A DNA stretch of 64,000 nucleotides from Byssochlamys sp. IMV 00236 (lineage: Eukaryota > Ascomycota > Eurotiomycetes > Eurotiales > Thermoascaceae). Shown in pieces: positions 33,899 to 45,652 of this stretch (position 1 is the first letter of the stretch; each line of letters begins with the position of its first letter). The position numbers and the translations under genes are program-made. The DNA lies in contig MSJH02000546.1 in assembly GCA_001931875.2 (NCBI GenBank), positions 124,001 to 188,000 of the forward strand. The letters are read 5' to 3'. Under the pieces are notes generated by a model. That model was not told the origin of the DNA. It saw only the letters and a program-made list of their open reading frames with translations, and did no database searches.

Positions 33899-35461
33899 AT
33901 GTCGACCGCAGAAGAGCTATTGAGGGATTTCGAGGAGGATGAGGAGGGCTTCGAGGGCCTGGAGGAGCAGGAGGAGCCCGAGGAGATGGAGCAGGAAGAA
34001 GAGCCCCAAGAGAAACCGGCGAATGACTTCGAGACTGCCATGTCCACGGCGGACGAGCTTACACGTCTTCATAAAGTCCTTCGTGACCATTATTCCATTC
34101 GATTTCCGGAGTTAGAGACGCTCGTTACAAACCCTATCGACTACGCAAAGACCGTTGCGATCTTGAAGAATGGCCCGCTTAACGACATCAAGGCGATTTC
34201 GTCCTCAGCTGACAATATGGTTGGCGCATCGCTGGAATCGGTGCTGGATGGACCTACGTTGATGGTTGTTGCTGTCGAAGGGACAACTACAAGAGGGCGC
34301 GAGATGACTGAGTCGGAACTGAAGATTGTCCTGGATACCTGCGAGAGAATTCTGAAGTTGGACCGCGAGAGGACTGCCCTGGCGGAAAGTGTGGTGTCGC
34401 GTATGAACGAGATGGCGCCCAATTTGACCGCGCTCATCGGACCGCAGACAGCAGCTCAATTCCTGAACCAGGTCGGAGGTCTTCATGAGCTGGCCAAGGT
34501 CCCCGCGTGCAATTTGGCCGCTCAGGGTTCGAAGAAGCAGTCCGGACTGGGCTTTGCTACAAATGTTGGAATCAGACAGCAGGGATTTCTCTACAATTCG
34601 CCCGTCATCCAGGGCATTCCTAACGACCTCAAGCGTCAGGCGATGCGCATTGTGTCTGCTAAAATGGTTCTTGCCGCCAGAGCAGATGTGGCGGGGTCTA
34701 GTCGCGATGGATCTATGGGAGAGGAGCTGAAGCAACAGTGTTTCCAACGTCTCGAGAAACTAACTGAACCTCCGCCTAACAAGGGACCTCGTGCTCTTCC
34801 GGCACCGGACGACAAACCATCGAGGAAGCGAGGAGGTCGCAGGGCTCGTAAAGCCAAGGAGGCCATCGCTATGACGGAGATCCGTAAAGCGCAGAACCGC
34901 GTTGCTTTCGGTAAGGAAGAAGCAGAAATCGGTTACGGAACCGGTGAAGGGACAAAGGGACTGGGAATGCTGGGCCAGCAGGACCTTGGCCGTATTCGCG
35001 CGACTCAAATCGATCAGAGGACGAGGGCCAAGCTCAGCAAGAACAACAAGGGCTGGGGCGCAGCGACTCCTGTTGCTGGAACGGCTTCCTCCCTTCGTGG
35101 TTTTGGACAGGGCTCTGGCAGTGCCTCTGTCCTGCAGGCGAAGGGCCTTCGTACAACCGGAGTCGGACCCTCTTTGGGAGGAGTTGCGGGTACAGCTAGT
35201 TCTATCGCGTTCACACCTGTCCAGGGACTTGAGCTTGTCGACCCCAAGGTCCAAGCCGAGCTCAACAGGAAGCGGAAAGCGGAGGAAGACAGATGGTTCA
35301 AGAGTGGAACGTTCACTCAGGTCGGGAGTCAGAACAGTAATAACTCGCAGCAGCAGCAGCAGCAGAATGGTGGATTCAAAGTCCCGGACATCCCTGCGAG
35401 GAAGAAGGTCGACACAGGTGATGGCAAGATGGCTCCTCCGCCTCTTCCGGTGAAGAAATAG
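33899..35461 (+). CDS. PRP31: U4/U6 snRNP-associated splicing factor Prp31
   Basis: Intronless, 520 residues. An acidic Glu-rich N-terminus (residues 1-45) is followed by the helical NOSIC part, then the NOP domain with TALIGPQTAAQFLNQVGGL and the downstream GFLYNSPVIQ (about 175-240), which grips the 15.5K protein-RNA complex on U4 snRNA. The Prp31 C-terminal domain starts near KPSRKRGGRRARKAKE, includes NRVAFGKEEAE and ends with WFKSGTFTQVG, a Gln run and a Lys-rich tail. Nuclear; required to join U4/U6 with U5 in the tri-snRNP. The lack of introns is notable for a splicing gene; its neighbour CLF1 has one. Confidence 0.97.
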   Translation: MSTAEELLRDFEEDEEGFEGLEEQEEPEEMEQEEEPQEKPANDFETAMSTADELTRLHKVLRDHYSIRFPELETLVTNPIDYAKTVAILKNGPLNDIKAISSSADNMVGASLESVLDGPTLMVVAVEGTTTRGREMTESELKIVLDTCERILKLDRERTALAESVVSRMNEMAPNLTALIGPQTAAQFLNQVGGLHELAKVPACNLAAQGSKKQSGLGFATNVGIRQQGFLYNSPVIQGIPNDLKRQAMRIVSAKMVLAARADVAGSSRDGSMGEELKQQCFQRLEKLTEPPPNKGPRALPAPDDKPSRKRGGRRARKAKEAIAMTEIRKAQNRVAFGKEEAEIGYGTGEGTKGLGMLGQQDLGRIRATQIDQRTRAKLSKNNKGWGAATPVAGTASSLRGFGQGSGSASVLQAKGLRTTGVGPSLGGVAGTASSIAFTPVQGLELVDPKVQAELNRKRKAEEDRWFKSGTFTQVGSQNSNNSQQQQQQNGGFKVPDIPARKKVDTGDGKMAPPPLPVKK

Positions 35462-36666
35462 ATTAGTCCATCCTATCCTTCGAAGGAAAGGATTGTGCCG
35501 TGTATGCATTTGGGGCGTTCTGGCGGGGTTATTTTATACGATTGCTTGCATGATACCATGTCTCTATTGTTTCAAGATCATGGGGTTGGCGGAAAAGCCC
35601 ATAGGATGAATAGAATTCAAACTTTCTAGAAACAGTAACTGAACAGCAAGTGTGCGATTCGTTAGTTGTGATAATATATTATCACTCCGTTCCTACCTCG
35701 TATTCAAAACTGAGACATCAATGCGCTCTTCTGATAGAGATTCCCTAACGACTTAGCCAGCACATTAAATATCTGCTATTATGTATCTAATGAATTCCGC
35801 ACAGTCTCTAGCCATATAAAGCCGTACCAACACATGCAGTGCATTTTTATCTATTCAAGATGGGACGATTAGCATGTCTAGCATCGGATGGCGCGGAAGC
35901 TTTAACTCGAGTTTCAACCCCACGAAGCGCCGTTTCAACGATCTTCTACCGCACCTGTATGGTCGATCTTGGCTCCAAGTACTATGTACTAGTTAGGCCT
36001 TGTTCCATTTAAGGATTTATGGACCTTTCATTTAGCAAGCTATGCTCTCTAGTCCCTGACATGAATCAATATGAGCAGTCTGATTGGAGTGTGATAAATC
36101 TCCTACTAACATCTCATCATCCATCAACCAGCAATCTGACCGCCAGAGACAAACGACAGACTGACACCGTCGACGATACGGGAAGTCAAAATTTTCTCCC
36201 AATAATAGGGAATGATTTTTTTTTCTTTGGATCTGGACCTTGAGGTTAACTACTGTCCCATGGATCGACTCCCGATCCCGAAAGGGGGCTGCAATTTTAT
36301 CTTATTGCGTGCTTTTGCCGCTGGGATTGCTCACCGATTTTGTAGATTGAAACGCCCCTCAATTTAGGCGGTAAAGGGTGATTGTTCGCCTCTTTTTAAA
36401 AGAATGGATGAGTTTCTTTCCTTTCCTTTTCTTTTTTATTCTCGTTCTGTCTTGTTAGAATTATTGCTCCGGTTTTTTTCTCGAAGCGGTGTCTAGAGTG
36501 GTACCGGCCTCTGGTCTATCACTTTCTGCGTCCTCTCTTCTTTGTTTCCTAAGGCGGCAGTCTGAGGTATAGACTGAAGTACTTTCTTCCCGTCTCTTTC
36601 TCAAAATCATCTCTGCTATTCCTGGAATTCCATACTGCGAATCGGGTGCTCTGGCGAAATCCAAAC
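35462..36666. other. Intergenic, 1.2 kb
   Basis: 3' flank of PRP31 and promoter of the UPF0643-like gene. T-rich tract around 36410-36480. No gene seen. Confidence 0.55.
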
Positions 36667-37480
36667 ATGGCTCCCGGTATAGGAAGCACTTTACCAACGG
36701 AGAGTGTCTCTATCCTAGAAGAAAAGCCTTCCAATACAAGATCGACATCTCTCTTCCACCATAGTCTGGTGACTTCCGACTTTGACGCGCTCAAATTCCA
36801 CGCCGCAGCGTCGTTGCAGCTTCAATCTGGCCAGAAGCATGAATCCGCAGCATGGACAGATCACAGACTCATTTCATCTCCGTATAATGAACCTGCACAC
36901 CTCTTAGATCTCAAGAGACTAGACACTCCGAATCGACTATTTGCCAAAGCCTTGACGATTCTCAAGCCCATTCAGTACGACTACGCAACTGCAGAGTATA
37001 CGCAGTCATTCAACTGGGTCGCTGTCTTTGAACTCCTGCGGGCCCTGTCTGATGCAGAGGGCTACGAGTGGAAGAAGCGGGAATTTTACGTTGTTGTATT
37101 CCGGTCCGTTCTGCGCGCAGATGCAGATCTGGAGTATTTGCATCAGCTGGATGCTCATTCTCATGCTGAAGCGACGACTAGTGGTGGTCTGTTGAAGTAT
37201 TGGTTTGGTACGAAGAATGAAAATCGGAGGAATTTGGCAACTTGTGCGTTTCTTCTTTGGTACCTTCATGTTTGATTCATTTTTGGCATTATTCGACTAA
37301 CATATCACAGGCCTATGGCGGAACAGAGAAGACGCTCGACTCGGAGGGCTAGGTCCATGGCATAAAAAAGCCAGGGCTGCAGCCCGAGACATGTATGAGC
37401 AAATTGTCTTCACGACGCTGAAATTAACCGTCGACGATGACGTTTCTTCGTGGAATTTTAGCGACTGGACAGAGGAGTAA
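36667..37480 (+). CDS. UPF0643-like conserved fungal protein
   Basis: Exons 36667..37243 and 37311..37480 (intron 67 nt, GTGCGT...CACAG) give 248 residues. Conserved-looking blocks are the LLDLKRLDTPNRLFAKAL segment, SFNWVAVFELLR, EFYVVVFRSVL, GGLLKYWFG, and after splicing RNLATCLWRNREDARLGGLG followed by PWHKKARAAARDMY. These match the fungal family known as UPF0643, whose second half resembles a small alpha/beta barrel of the kind seen in antibiotic-monooxygenase-like proteins; no biochemical role is established. Without signal peptide or membrane helix, so probably cytosolic. Family name from recollection of these motifs. Confidence 0.8.
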
Positions 37481-38550
37481 GCTGTTCTGTTGTGTTGGCA
37501 GCTGATGAGATTGAAATTAACCCGTACTTTTGTTCTTTTTCTGTGGTTTCATGATTTCTATTTATCATTACTGGGAGTTTTCAAGCTTACTATAGAGATA
37601 CCTTGTTAGCATCGATTATCATTGCGTTTAGCGGTGCAAGTTCCGGTGTTTAATTTGATTTTAGATCTATATCTTGGGGTTGCGGTGCGCTTGTTCCAGA
37701 TGTTGAGTATATACTTAACCAAAAGACATGTAGTAGAATAGAACAGAATAGAAATACATATGCATTGAGTAGAATTTACGGGTTTCAGGCCCTGGTTATA
37801 TCATAAAGTATTATCGGACTTCAATGTCGCGCTGCATCTCTTGGTGACAATTCTGCTCACAACATGAGTGAAAAAAGACTAAGAATGTTGTCTGAATCTT
37901 CAAAAACCACCGATATCATCTTAGCATAACCAGAATATCACCACCAATCTAAACCCAATCTAAATCCGGTCGAATCAAACACTATAACCAGCCAGCTGAT
38001 ATTTTAGATTATTCTACCCCGCCAACCCATCTCATCCCTCCATCATCCCAGTAGTACTACGTACCCCGCCAATAGCAAATTCCCAATTTACATCAGACTT
38101 CCCCATTCTCCGTCCCCTCTCTCCACATCACCCAAGAAGGAATATCTCCCCTACCAACCAAACGTATCGCAGACACGTTAGTTCGTAATGACTCTGAATC
38201 CCACATCGGTGGTTTTTACTCGATGTAGAGAATAGAGTATGAATGCTAATCGGGCCTACTTATGTGCCAGGTTTGTTGTCTTTGAACTTTGTACGACATG
38301 GAATTACCTACCTATGAAGTGAGTGGCTCTGCGTGTGGCGGTTAGAAAAGAGTAATTTTGCCCGCTTGTATGGAGATCCGAGTTTATATATACCTAGTCA
38401 GTCGATGGATACATGCTTACAGGGAGCTTGGATTTTTTCTTACCAGCAAGAAGGAATCTAATCTAATCTTTTTTAGTTTGGATTGTTACGAGGTTCTTGA
38501 ATAATCGATTCTCTTGTTCTCACCAAAAGAATAACATAGTTAAGACAACA
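37481..38550. other. Intergenic, 1.1 kb
   Basis: Promoter region of the dioxygenase gene, with a C/A-rich part at 37920-38160. No gene recognised. Confidence 0.55.
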
Positions 38551-39745
38551 ATGGTCGGAGTAGTCACAGTTGACAAACTCGCCGTGAGCGATGGCCCTCT
38601 TCAACCCGAGGACATCGCATATCTCAGACCTTCTGACCCCAACATCACGCCCATCGACGAGCTCCGCAACCGATACAACGAAGACGGCTACCTCTTCCTA
38701 AAACAACTCCTCCCTCGTGAAGACGTGCTCAAAGCCCGCGAGAGGTACTTCAATCTCGTCGCTCCGACTGGCGTGCTTGAAGAAGGCACGAAGCCCGTCG
38801 AAGGCATCTTCAACTCGAAGCGCTCCATCCATGACTTTCCAGGAATCGGCGCGGGCGCTGTAGGGGGGAATGGCCGTCCGGGAGGAGATAGCGCGAAGCA
38901 ATTCGTCGATTTAGCTCTCGAAGCGCACTATAAAGATTGGTATGCGGAGGAACTGTGTAGACATCCGGCGCTGGAGAACTTCGTGGCTGAATTTACTGGT
39001 TGGGGTAAGAATACTCTGCCTGTGAGGAGGACGTTGTTGAGGAATAATATACCGACTTCGAAGCCGATTGGTGTGCACTATGATCAGATCTTTTTGAGAT
39101 ATGGAGAGCCCACGGCTGTGACGGCGTGGGTGCCTATTGGGGATGTGAAGGTTAATGGTGGTGGTTTGATTTATCTTGAAGATGGTGGGATTCCAGTCTC
39201 TTATGTTCCGCAATGCATATGCAAAACAGTACGGATTGTTGACGACTGTGTTATTATTATTATATAGGCGACTCTCTCGGCCGCGAGATCGAAGATGAAT
39301 TCACCCGGAAAGCCAAAGAAAGTGGACTCACCGACGAGGAGGCCCGCTCGGGATTCAACCAGAATATGATGTCGACAGGCATGCTGTCTGAATATCCCAA
39401 GGAGTTCGCGAGGGAACATAATCGCCGCTGGTTAGTATCCGCGTACGAAGCAGGCGATGTTGTTCTTCATAAGGCTCATGCGGTAAGAAAGATGTTTCGT
39501 TTTCAATCATTCTATCCCATCAATACAGTGTGCTGATGATTGGTCTTTGGTGGATAGATCCACGCTTCGACCGTTAACCATGACCCTGACAATGTGATTC
39601 GACTGGCAACCGATCTCCGATTCTGTGATTCTTCAAGACCATACGATAAGGTGTGTAAAAGTTCCCTGCCCTTGTCGTTTGATTATCTAACTTTTGACCT
39701 GTATAGCGGTGGATGAACTTCTACGCGTTTGGAGACGGTGTCTAG
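38551..39745 (+). CDS. Phytanoyl-CoA dioxygenase family protein
   Basis: Four exons, 38551..39184, 39268..39482, 39558..39650 and 39707..39745, give 326 residues. The double-stranded beta-helix signature of Fe(II)/2-oxoglutarate oxygenases is visible: the iron ligands H176-x-D178 in GVHYDQIFLRYG and the distal histidine in IHASTVNHD (about residue 285), which follows the DVVLHKAHA strand. The Arg of the nearby RLATDLRF is a candidate 2-oxoglutarate anchor. Family members hydroxylate acyl-CoAs or secondary metabolites; the substrate cannot be read from sequence. No peroxisomal PTS1 at the C-terminus (ends FGDGV) and no clear PTS2, so a cytosolic, non-phytanoyl role is likely. Confidence 0.9.
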
Positions 39746-40402
39746 CTGTCGGGACATTTTATTGATATGATGCATTGCATGGCCGTTATGGCTAATGACT
39801 TGAGGATCTTTACAATTGTAAACGATGGAACTGGTTTCAAGAATGCCTAGAGCGCCTTATTCAATCTCCTAGGCTTCTACTCGGAGCACCCTTTGCTATG
39901 GAGGGTTGACGAAATATGCTGTTTACTAGTGGCGTTATACAATATACTGATTTGATCCACATGGACATATCCGTAAAAAGAGTCTTCCGCGCTTCTAACG
40001 CAATATATTTAGTTATGGTATCTTAGTATCTTTCGTCTGTCTACTGACGAAAGCAGCGCTTTGTTGAATCTTCGGCCATAGGCCTCTATCGAATGCACCT
40101 TCCCCGTGTCTCGCAGAGGGTATAGGTACACGGAGCACATCCAGCGTGGACAATTGTTGAATGCGGAAAGAGTAAAATAGTAATGCACCTGCGCCCAAAT
40201 TCCTGATGATGGACAACCAAATGTAAAACCCCTAGATATCACTTTTTTCTTTTGCCGTTGAAGGACAAATCTTTTTGGTTCTGTGTAGTTGATACAGAAC
40301 CCAATTAATGTTAGTCATAACATCGTAGTCTCATGTTGAAAAGTCTATATGTCATGCGACGCCCACAGGACGCGAAAGAAATCTCTTTTCCTCCGAAATA
40401 GC
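39746..40402. other. Convergent intergenic spacer
   Basis: 3' flanks of the dioxygenase and adenosylhomocysteinase genes; the short minus frames here are not supported. Confidence 0.55.
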
Positions 40403-41984
<1,582 letters not shown>

Positions 41985-42814
41985 TTTGACTGCTTGAATT
42001 GACTGATGAGGGGAACTGGGGAAAGTCAGTACGGCACGCCAGATAAGCACATCCAGATGGACAGTTTCCAGATAGTATGCGGGAAGACTCACAAGAAAAA
42101 GAAAGAAAGGATAGGTGTTACAGAAGGATGAAGGAAGGGTGTCAAGAGGGAAAAAGAGGTCAGGAGAAGAGGAGGGGAAGGAAGCCTAGAAGAAATGGAC
42201 GTCGATTACCGTCCGGGTCCAAATCTCTCCGCTGCCCGTTAGTTCAGCCAGCATCGGCAAACCCCACGTCGTCCACCTGCCGATCTGCTAGGGTTGCGCC
42301 CTAATTTCCTTTTTGGGCGATAAATATAATCATCTTCATCAGCCAAGGCGAGATGGGATCACACCCACGTGTCATCCTAGTACGGGGCATTGCTGTTGTT
42401 TGGGTTATTGTGAGACTAATTACTGCAGACTTTTTGTTCGATCGATGAGGCGGTCATTATTCTTATTCCCTAGCAGACAGCCCGTCGTACAGTACATTGT
42501 TATTATTGTTGTCGATCTTGGGCGCTGTCAGACTGCCCCGCCATGAGCCCCCAGGGTCCTTCAACTTCAACTCACGAAGGAAGGTGTGTTGTTTGTGCAC
42601 TGTATGGGGGTTATTTGATTTCATTTCATTCATTTATTGATTTTTTTCAATGGAGAAAAATACCTTTCCTGGTGGTGAGTCAAGGGTCTGGATTAACACC
42701 GGAGCAAGTAACTACGATACTGCATACATAGGAATCCTTATCATAACTGCACAAAGAAACACGGAATATATACGGCTCCATTAGATAATATCCTCTACTG
42801 TTATATTCTCAGTC
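41985..42814. promoter_or_regulatory. Promoter region of SAH1
   Basis: 830 bp between the SAH1 start and the end of the Tm-1-like gene upstream of it on the same strand. No specific element recognised. Confidence 0.5.
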
Positions 42815-44101
42815 TCAGTTCTTCGAATCTCTCTGGACCAACTCTACCAATAACTCTGCAACGAGCACCGCAAATTCCGGATCATTAATGTCCAAAGACA
42901 CTCCATCCACCTTGATCTCAGTCTCTGAGAGTTCTTTCTTCAATGTGGAAAACAAAGTAGAATCAGCCTCGCTATCATGGAAAGACTGACCTTCCGTCGA
43001 TATCATACTGATACCTCTTTCTGGTAATACCACGCGTACGACCTCTGGATTCGTGCTATGGGTACGCAATTTCTGCGCGATATCTTGCCCGATCATCTGG
43101 CACTCCTCTGGACTAGTCCTCATGAGCGTCACCACCGGGTTATGCTCATATAGTAGGCGGCCTGTAAACTTTTCTGGGACGGTATCCTTCGGACCGAAAT
43201 TGACCATGTCGCAGGCTCCAACGCTGATAATTTGAGGAATTCCAGCCCTTGCTGCAGCTTCGAGGCGATTCGGACCTGCAGTTAGGACGCCACCAACTAG
43301 TTCGTCTGCTATCTCGGTCGTGGTCAGATCAATGACTGCATCGAGTTGTCCTTCATAGACCAATCGCTCCATAGCCTTGCCTCCAGAACCAGTTGCGTGA
43401 AATACGTAAACCTCGTATCCATGATTCTGTTCCAGGTGCTCGCGGATCTTGTCGACACAAGGCGTAGTGACGCCAAACATGGTCACGGCCACGCGTTTCT
43501 TGGCCGGTTCAATTGACTCCCGTCTGAGATGTTCTGCATGGGAACAGGTCATACCCACGATTGCAGCGGCTGCATTTGATAAGATGCGGTTCAAGATTGT
43601 GTTTGTTCCCGCAATGTCAACGACGCTGTACATTAGAGTGATATCTGTCTCTTCAATGAAAGGCTTGATGTTTCCGCTGGCCATGGTTGAGACTATCAAC
43701 TTGGGAAATCCTATTGGGACTGCCTCGCGCATTACTGCCGCGGCTATGGCTGTCCCACTAGACCCGCCGATGCCGATAATTCCTTGGATCTTGTTTGATT
43801 GGACCAGCTCCGTTGTAGTGGTGACCGCAAATGCAGTTAGAGTTTGTATATAATCTCCCTTTGAGAGTGTTGCGAAGTAGGTGTTTGGATCTTGAGACGT
43901 TGGAAGGAATGCATGTTCTAGAAGACTTGCGTGGCCGATATCCACTGCTGGATGAGTACTCGAAACCCTACCCAGATCCATAAGCAGTACAGAACAAGCT
44001 TTGGTGCGCTCAATTTCCTTTTTCACGAAAAGGAGTTCTTCTAGTTTTGTATCGCACGTTCCTAGCAGGAGCACCGTAGGCTTGGAGCTCTTCTCTGACA
44101 T
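42815..44101 (-). CDS. Tm-1-like N-terminal domain protein (UPF0261)
   Basis: A single exon of 428 residues from the ATG at 44101 (frame open to 44152; the later start gives the usual MSEKSSKPTVLLLGT N-terminus). It matches UPF0261, the family that forms the N-terminal half of the tomato Tm-1 protein and occurs as a free-standing protein in bacteria and fungi. Visible blocks: GTCDTKLEEL (about 15-24), GIGGSSGTAIAAAVMR (nucleotide-binding-like loop), STMASGNIKPF, YSVVDIAGTNTILNRILSNA, VTMFGVTTPC and HATGSGGKAMERL. Two Rossmann-like halves are expected. Plant Tm-1 binds ATP and blocks tobamovirus replication proteins; the fungal role is unknown and probably metabolic. Its divergent neighbour encodes the other Tm-1 half. 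Confidence 0.92.
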   Translation of the reverse strand: MSEKSSKPTVLLLGTCDTKLEELLFVKKEIERTKACSVLLMDLGRVSSTHPAVDIGHASLLEHAFLPTSQDPNTYFATLSKGDYIQTLTAFAVTTTTELVQSNKIQGIIGIGGSSGTAIAAAVMREAVPIGFPKLIVSTMASGNIKPFIEETDITLMYSVVDIAGTNTILNRILSNAAAAIVGMTCSHAEHLRRESIEPAKKRVAVTMFGVTTPCVDKIREHLEQNHGYEVYVFHATGSGGKAMERLVYEGQLDAVIDLTTTEIADELVGGVLTAGPNRLEAAARAGIPQIISVGACDMVNFGPKDTVPEKFTGRLLYEHNPVVTLMRTSPEECQMIGQDIAQKLRTHSTNPEVVRVVLPERGISMISTEGQSFHDSEADSTLFSTLKKELSETEIKVDGVSLDINDPEFAVLVAELLVELVQRDSKN

Positions 44102-44519
44102 ATTTATTTGAGGGCCGTCTGGTTCTTGTGAAGCTCTAGATTGAATAAGCACATGGAAGAGTTATGTGTTGAGTCAGGATAGACAGGATCAGCATTTGAC
44201 CAAATAATTGCATTTATTTGATAGAATAGGTAATCAGTATGAACTATCATCAATCACAGTTTATTACATGGATCTGTCAATATTGCAGAGGAAAAGAGCG
44301 TCAAGTACATGTATGCACATTTACTCCGGACCCCCGCATTTGTTTCGTACATAGAGGTATGCGGAGATTTCCCGACGTCGAATGATATCACATCCACATG
44401 ATTTCCTCACGCAACGCGGGGTTCTCGACTGAAACCAAAGCTTTGAGCTCCGAAAGTTCGCCATTGGAAAAGACGCTGAGGAACGTACAGTACAATCGAG
44501 CAATCCATAGATTTCCCAG
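44102..44519. promoter_or_regulatory. Bidirectional promoter of the Tm-1-like pair
   Basis: A 418-bp spacer between the two outward start codons. It holds a CGG-N4-CCG inverted triplet pair (44327..44336) and an 8-bp palindrome CGACGTCG near 44372. The first has the form of a Zn2Cys6 dimer site, and a Zn2Cys6 factor is encoded 1.1 kb past the TIM-barrel gene; the link is inference. Confidence 0.5.
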
Positions 44520-45528
44520 ATGCCTCGCCCAACCACTCGGAAAGAAGTGCTTGGTCGACTGAAAGACGTCGTCGCAAATGGAGGTACCATCGTAGGAGCA
44601 GGGGCGGGTAAGTAAGCGAATCAGCCAGCATCATTTGATTGTATGGACATGGGAAACAAAGTAACGGCTCCATTCTAGGCATCGGACTATCCGCAAAAAG
44701 CGTCGAAAAGGGCGGTTGTGATCTCATTATCATCTACAACTCGGGTCGTTTTCGAATGGCGGGTCGCGGTTCGTTGGCTGGATTGATGCCGTATGGAGAT
44801 GCTAACCAGGTGGTTGTGGAAATGGTAAGTCTCAGATACATCGAATTTGGTGATAATCACCGAGTCAGAAAGTCCTCAAGTTACAGCACTTCGATCATTC
44901 GGTGTATAATAACACTCAGTAGGCAAGCGAGATCCTCCCTATCGTGGAGAATACTGGTGTCCTAGCGGGTGTCTGTGGTACAGACCCATTTCGCTCGATG
45001 CCGAACTTCCTACAGCAGCTGAAAGGGCTGGGTTTCTGCGGAGTGCAAAACTTCCCAACAGTAGGACTGATAGATGGAAAGTTCCGGCAGAACCTCGAAG
45101 AAACAGGTATGGGATACGACAAGGAAGTCGAGATGATCCGAGCAGCGCGTGAGATCGATCTGCTTACATGTCCGTATGTCTTCAATGTTGACGAAGGCGA
45201 GCGGATGGCTCGTGCTGGTGCAGATGTGCTGGTCTGCCACGTTGGGCTTACGACATCTGGATCCATTGGGGCCGAAACGGCACTGAGCCTTGACGACTGT
45301 GTCACTATCATCCAAGATATCCGGGACGCGGCCGTAAAGATCAATCCAGAGATTATCGTGTTATGTCATGGAGGTCCTATTGCGGAACCTAAAGACGCCG
45401 AATACGTCTTAAACCGCACGAAGGGTGTCCATGGCTTCTTCGGGGCGAGCAGCATGGAGAGGCTTCCAGTGGAGATCGCGATTAAGGAGAATGCGCAGGC
45501 ATTCAAGCGCCTCAAGATAAAGAAATAG
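44520..45528 (+). CDS. TIM-barrel protein, Tm-1 C-terminal domain type (PEP-hydrolase-like)
   Basis: Exons 44520..44607, 44679..44824 and 44923..45528 (introns 71 and 98 nt) give 279 residues. Visible blocks: [15 protein letters not shown] start, the glycine-rich [16 protein letters not shown] formed across the first junction, [68 protein letters not shown] and a CHGGPI near the C-terminus. This is the family called phosphoenolpyruvate hydrolase-like or TIM-barrel signal transduction protein, which forms the C-terminal half of plant Tm-1. The enzyme reaction is not established. The acceptor at 44922 (CAGTAG) follows a possible earlier CAG; frame demands the later one. Confidence 0.92.
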
Positions 45529-45652
45529 GTTGACCGTGATCGACAGAGTCTCCTCTAACTCAAGACGAGACTTGCGATATATGTTTCCTTTCTTCCCAAT
45601 TAGCATGCCATAGTCCTAGAGCAATCACATGGGGGAAATTCCAGGCTACTTA

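Noticed and set aside
34760..35509. 249-codon minus-strand frame
   Set aside because: Antisense of PRP31.
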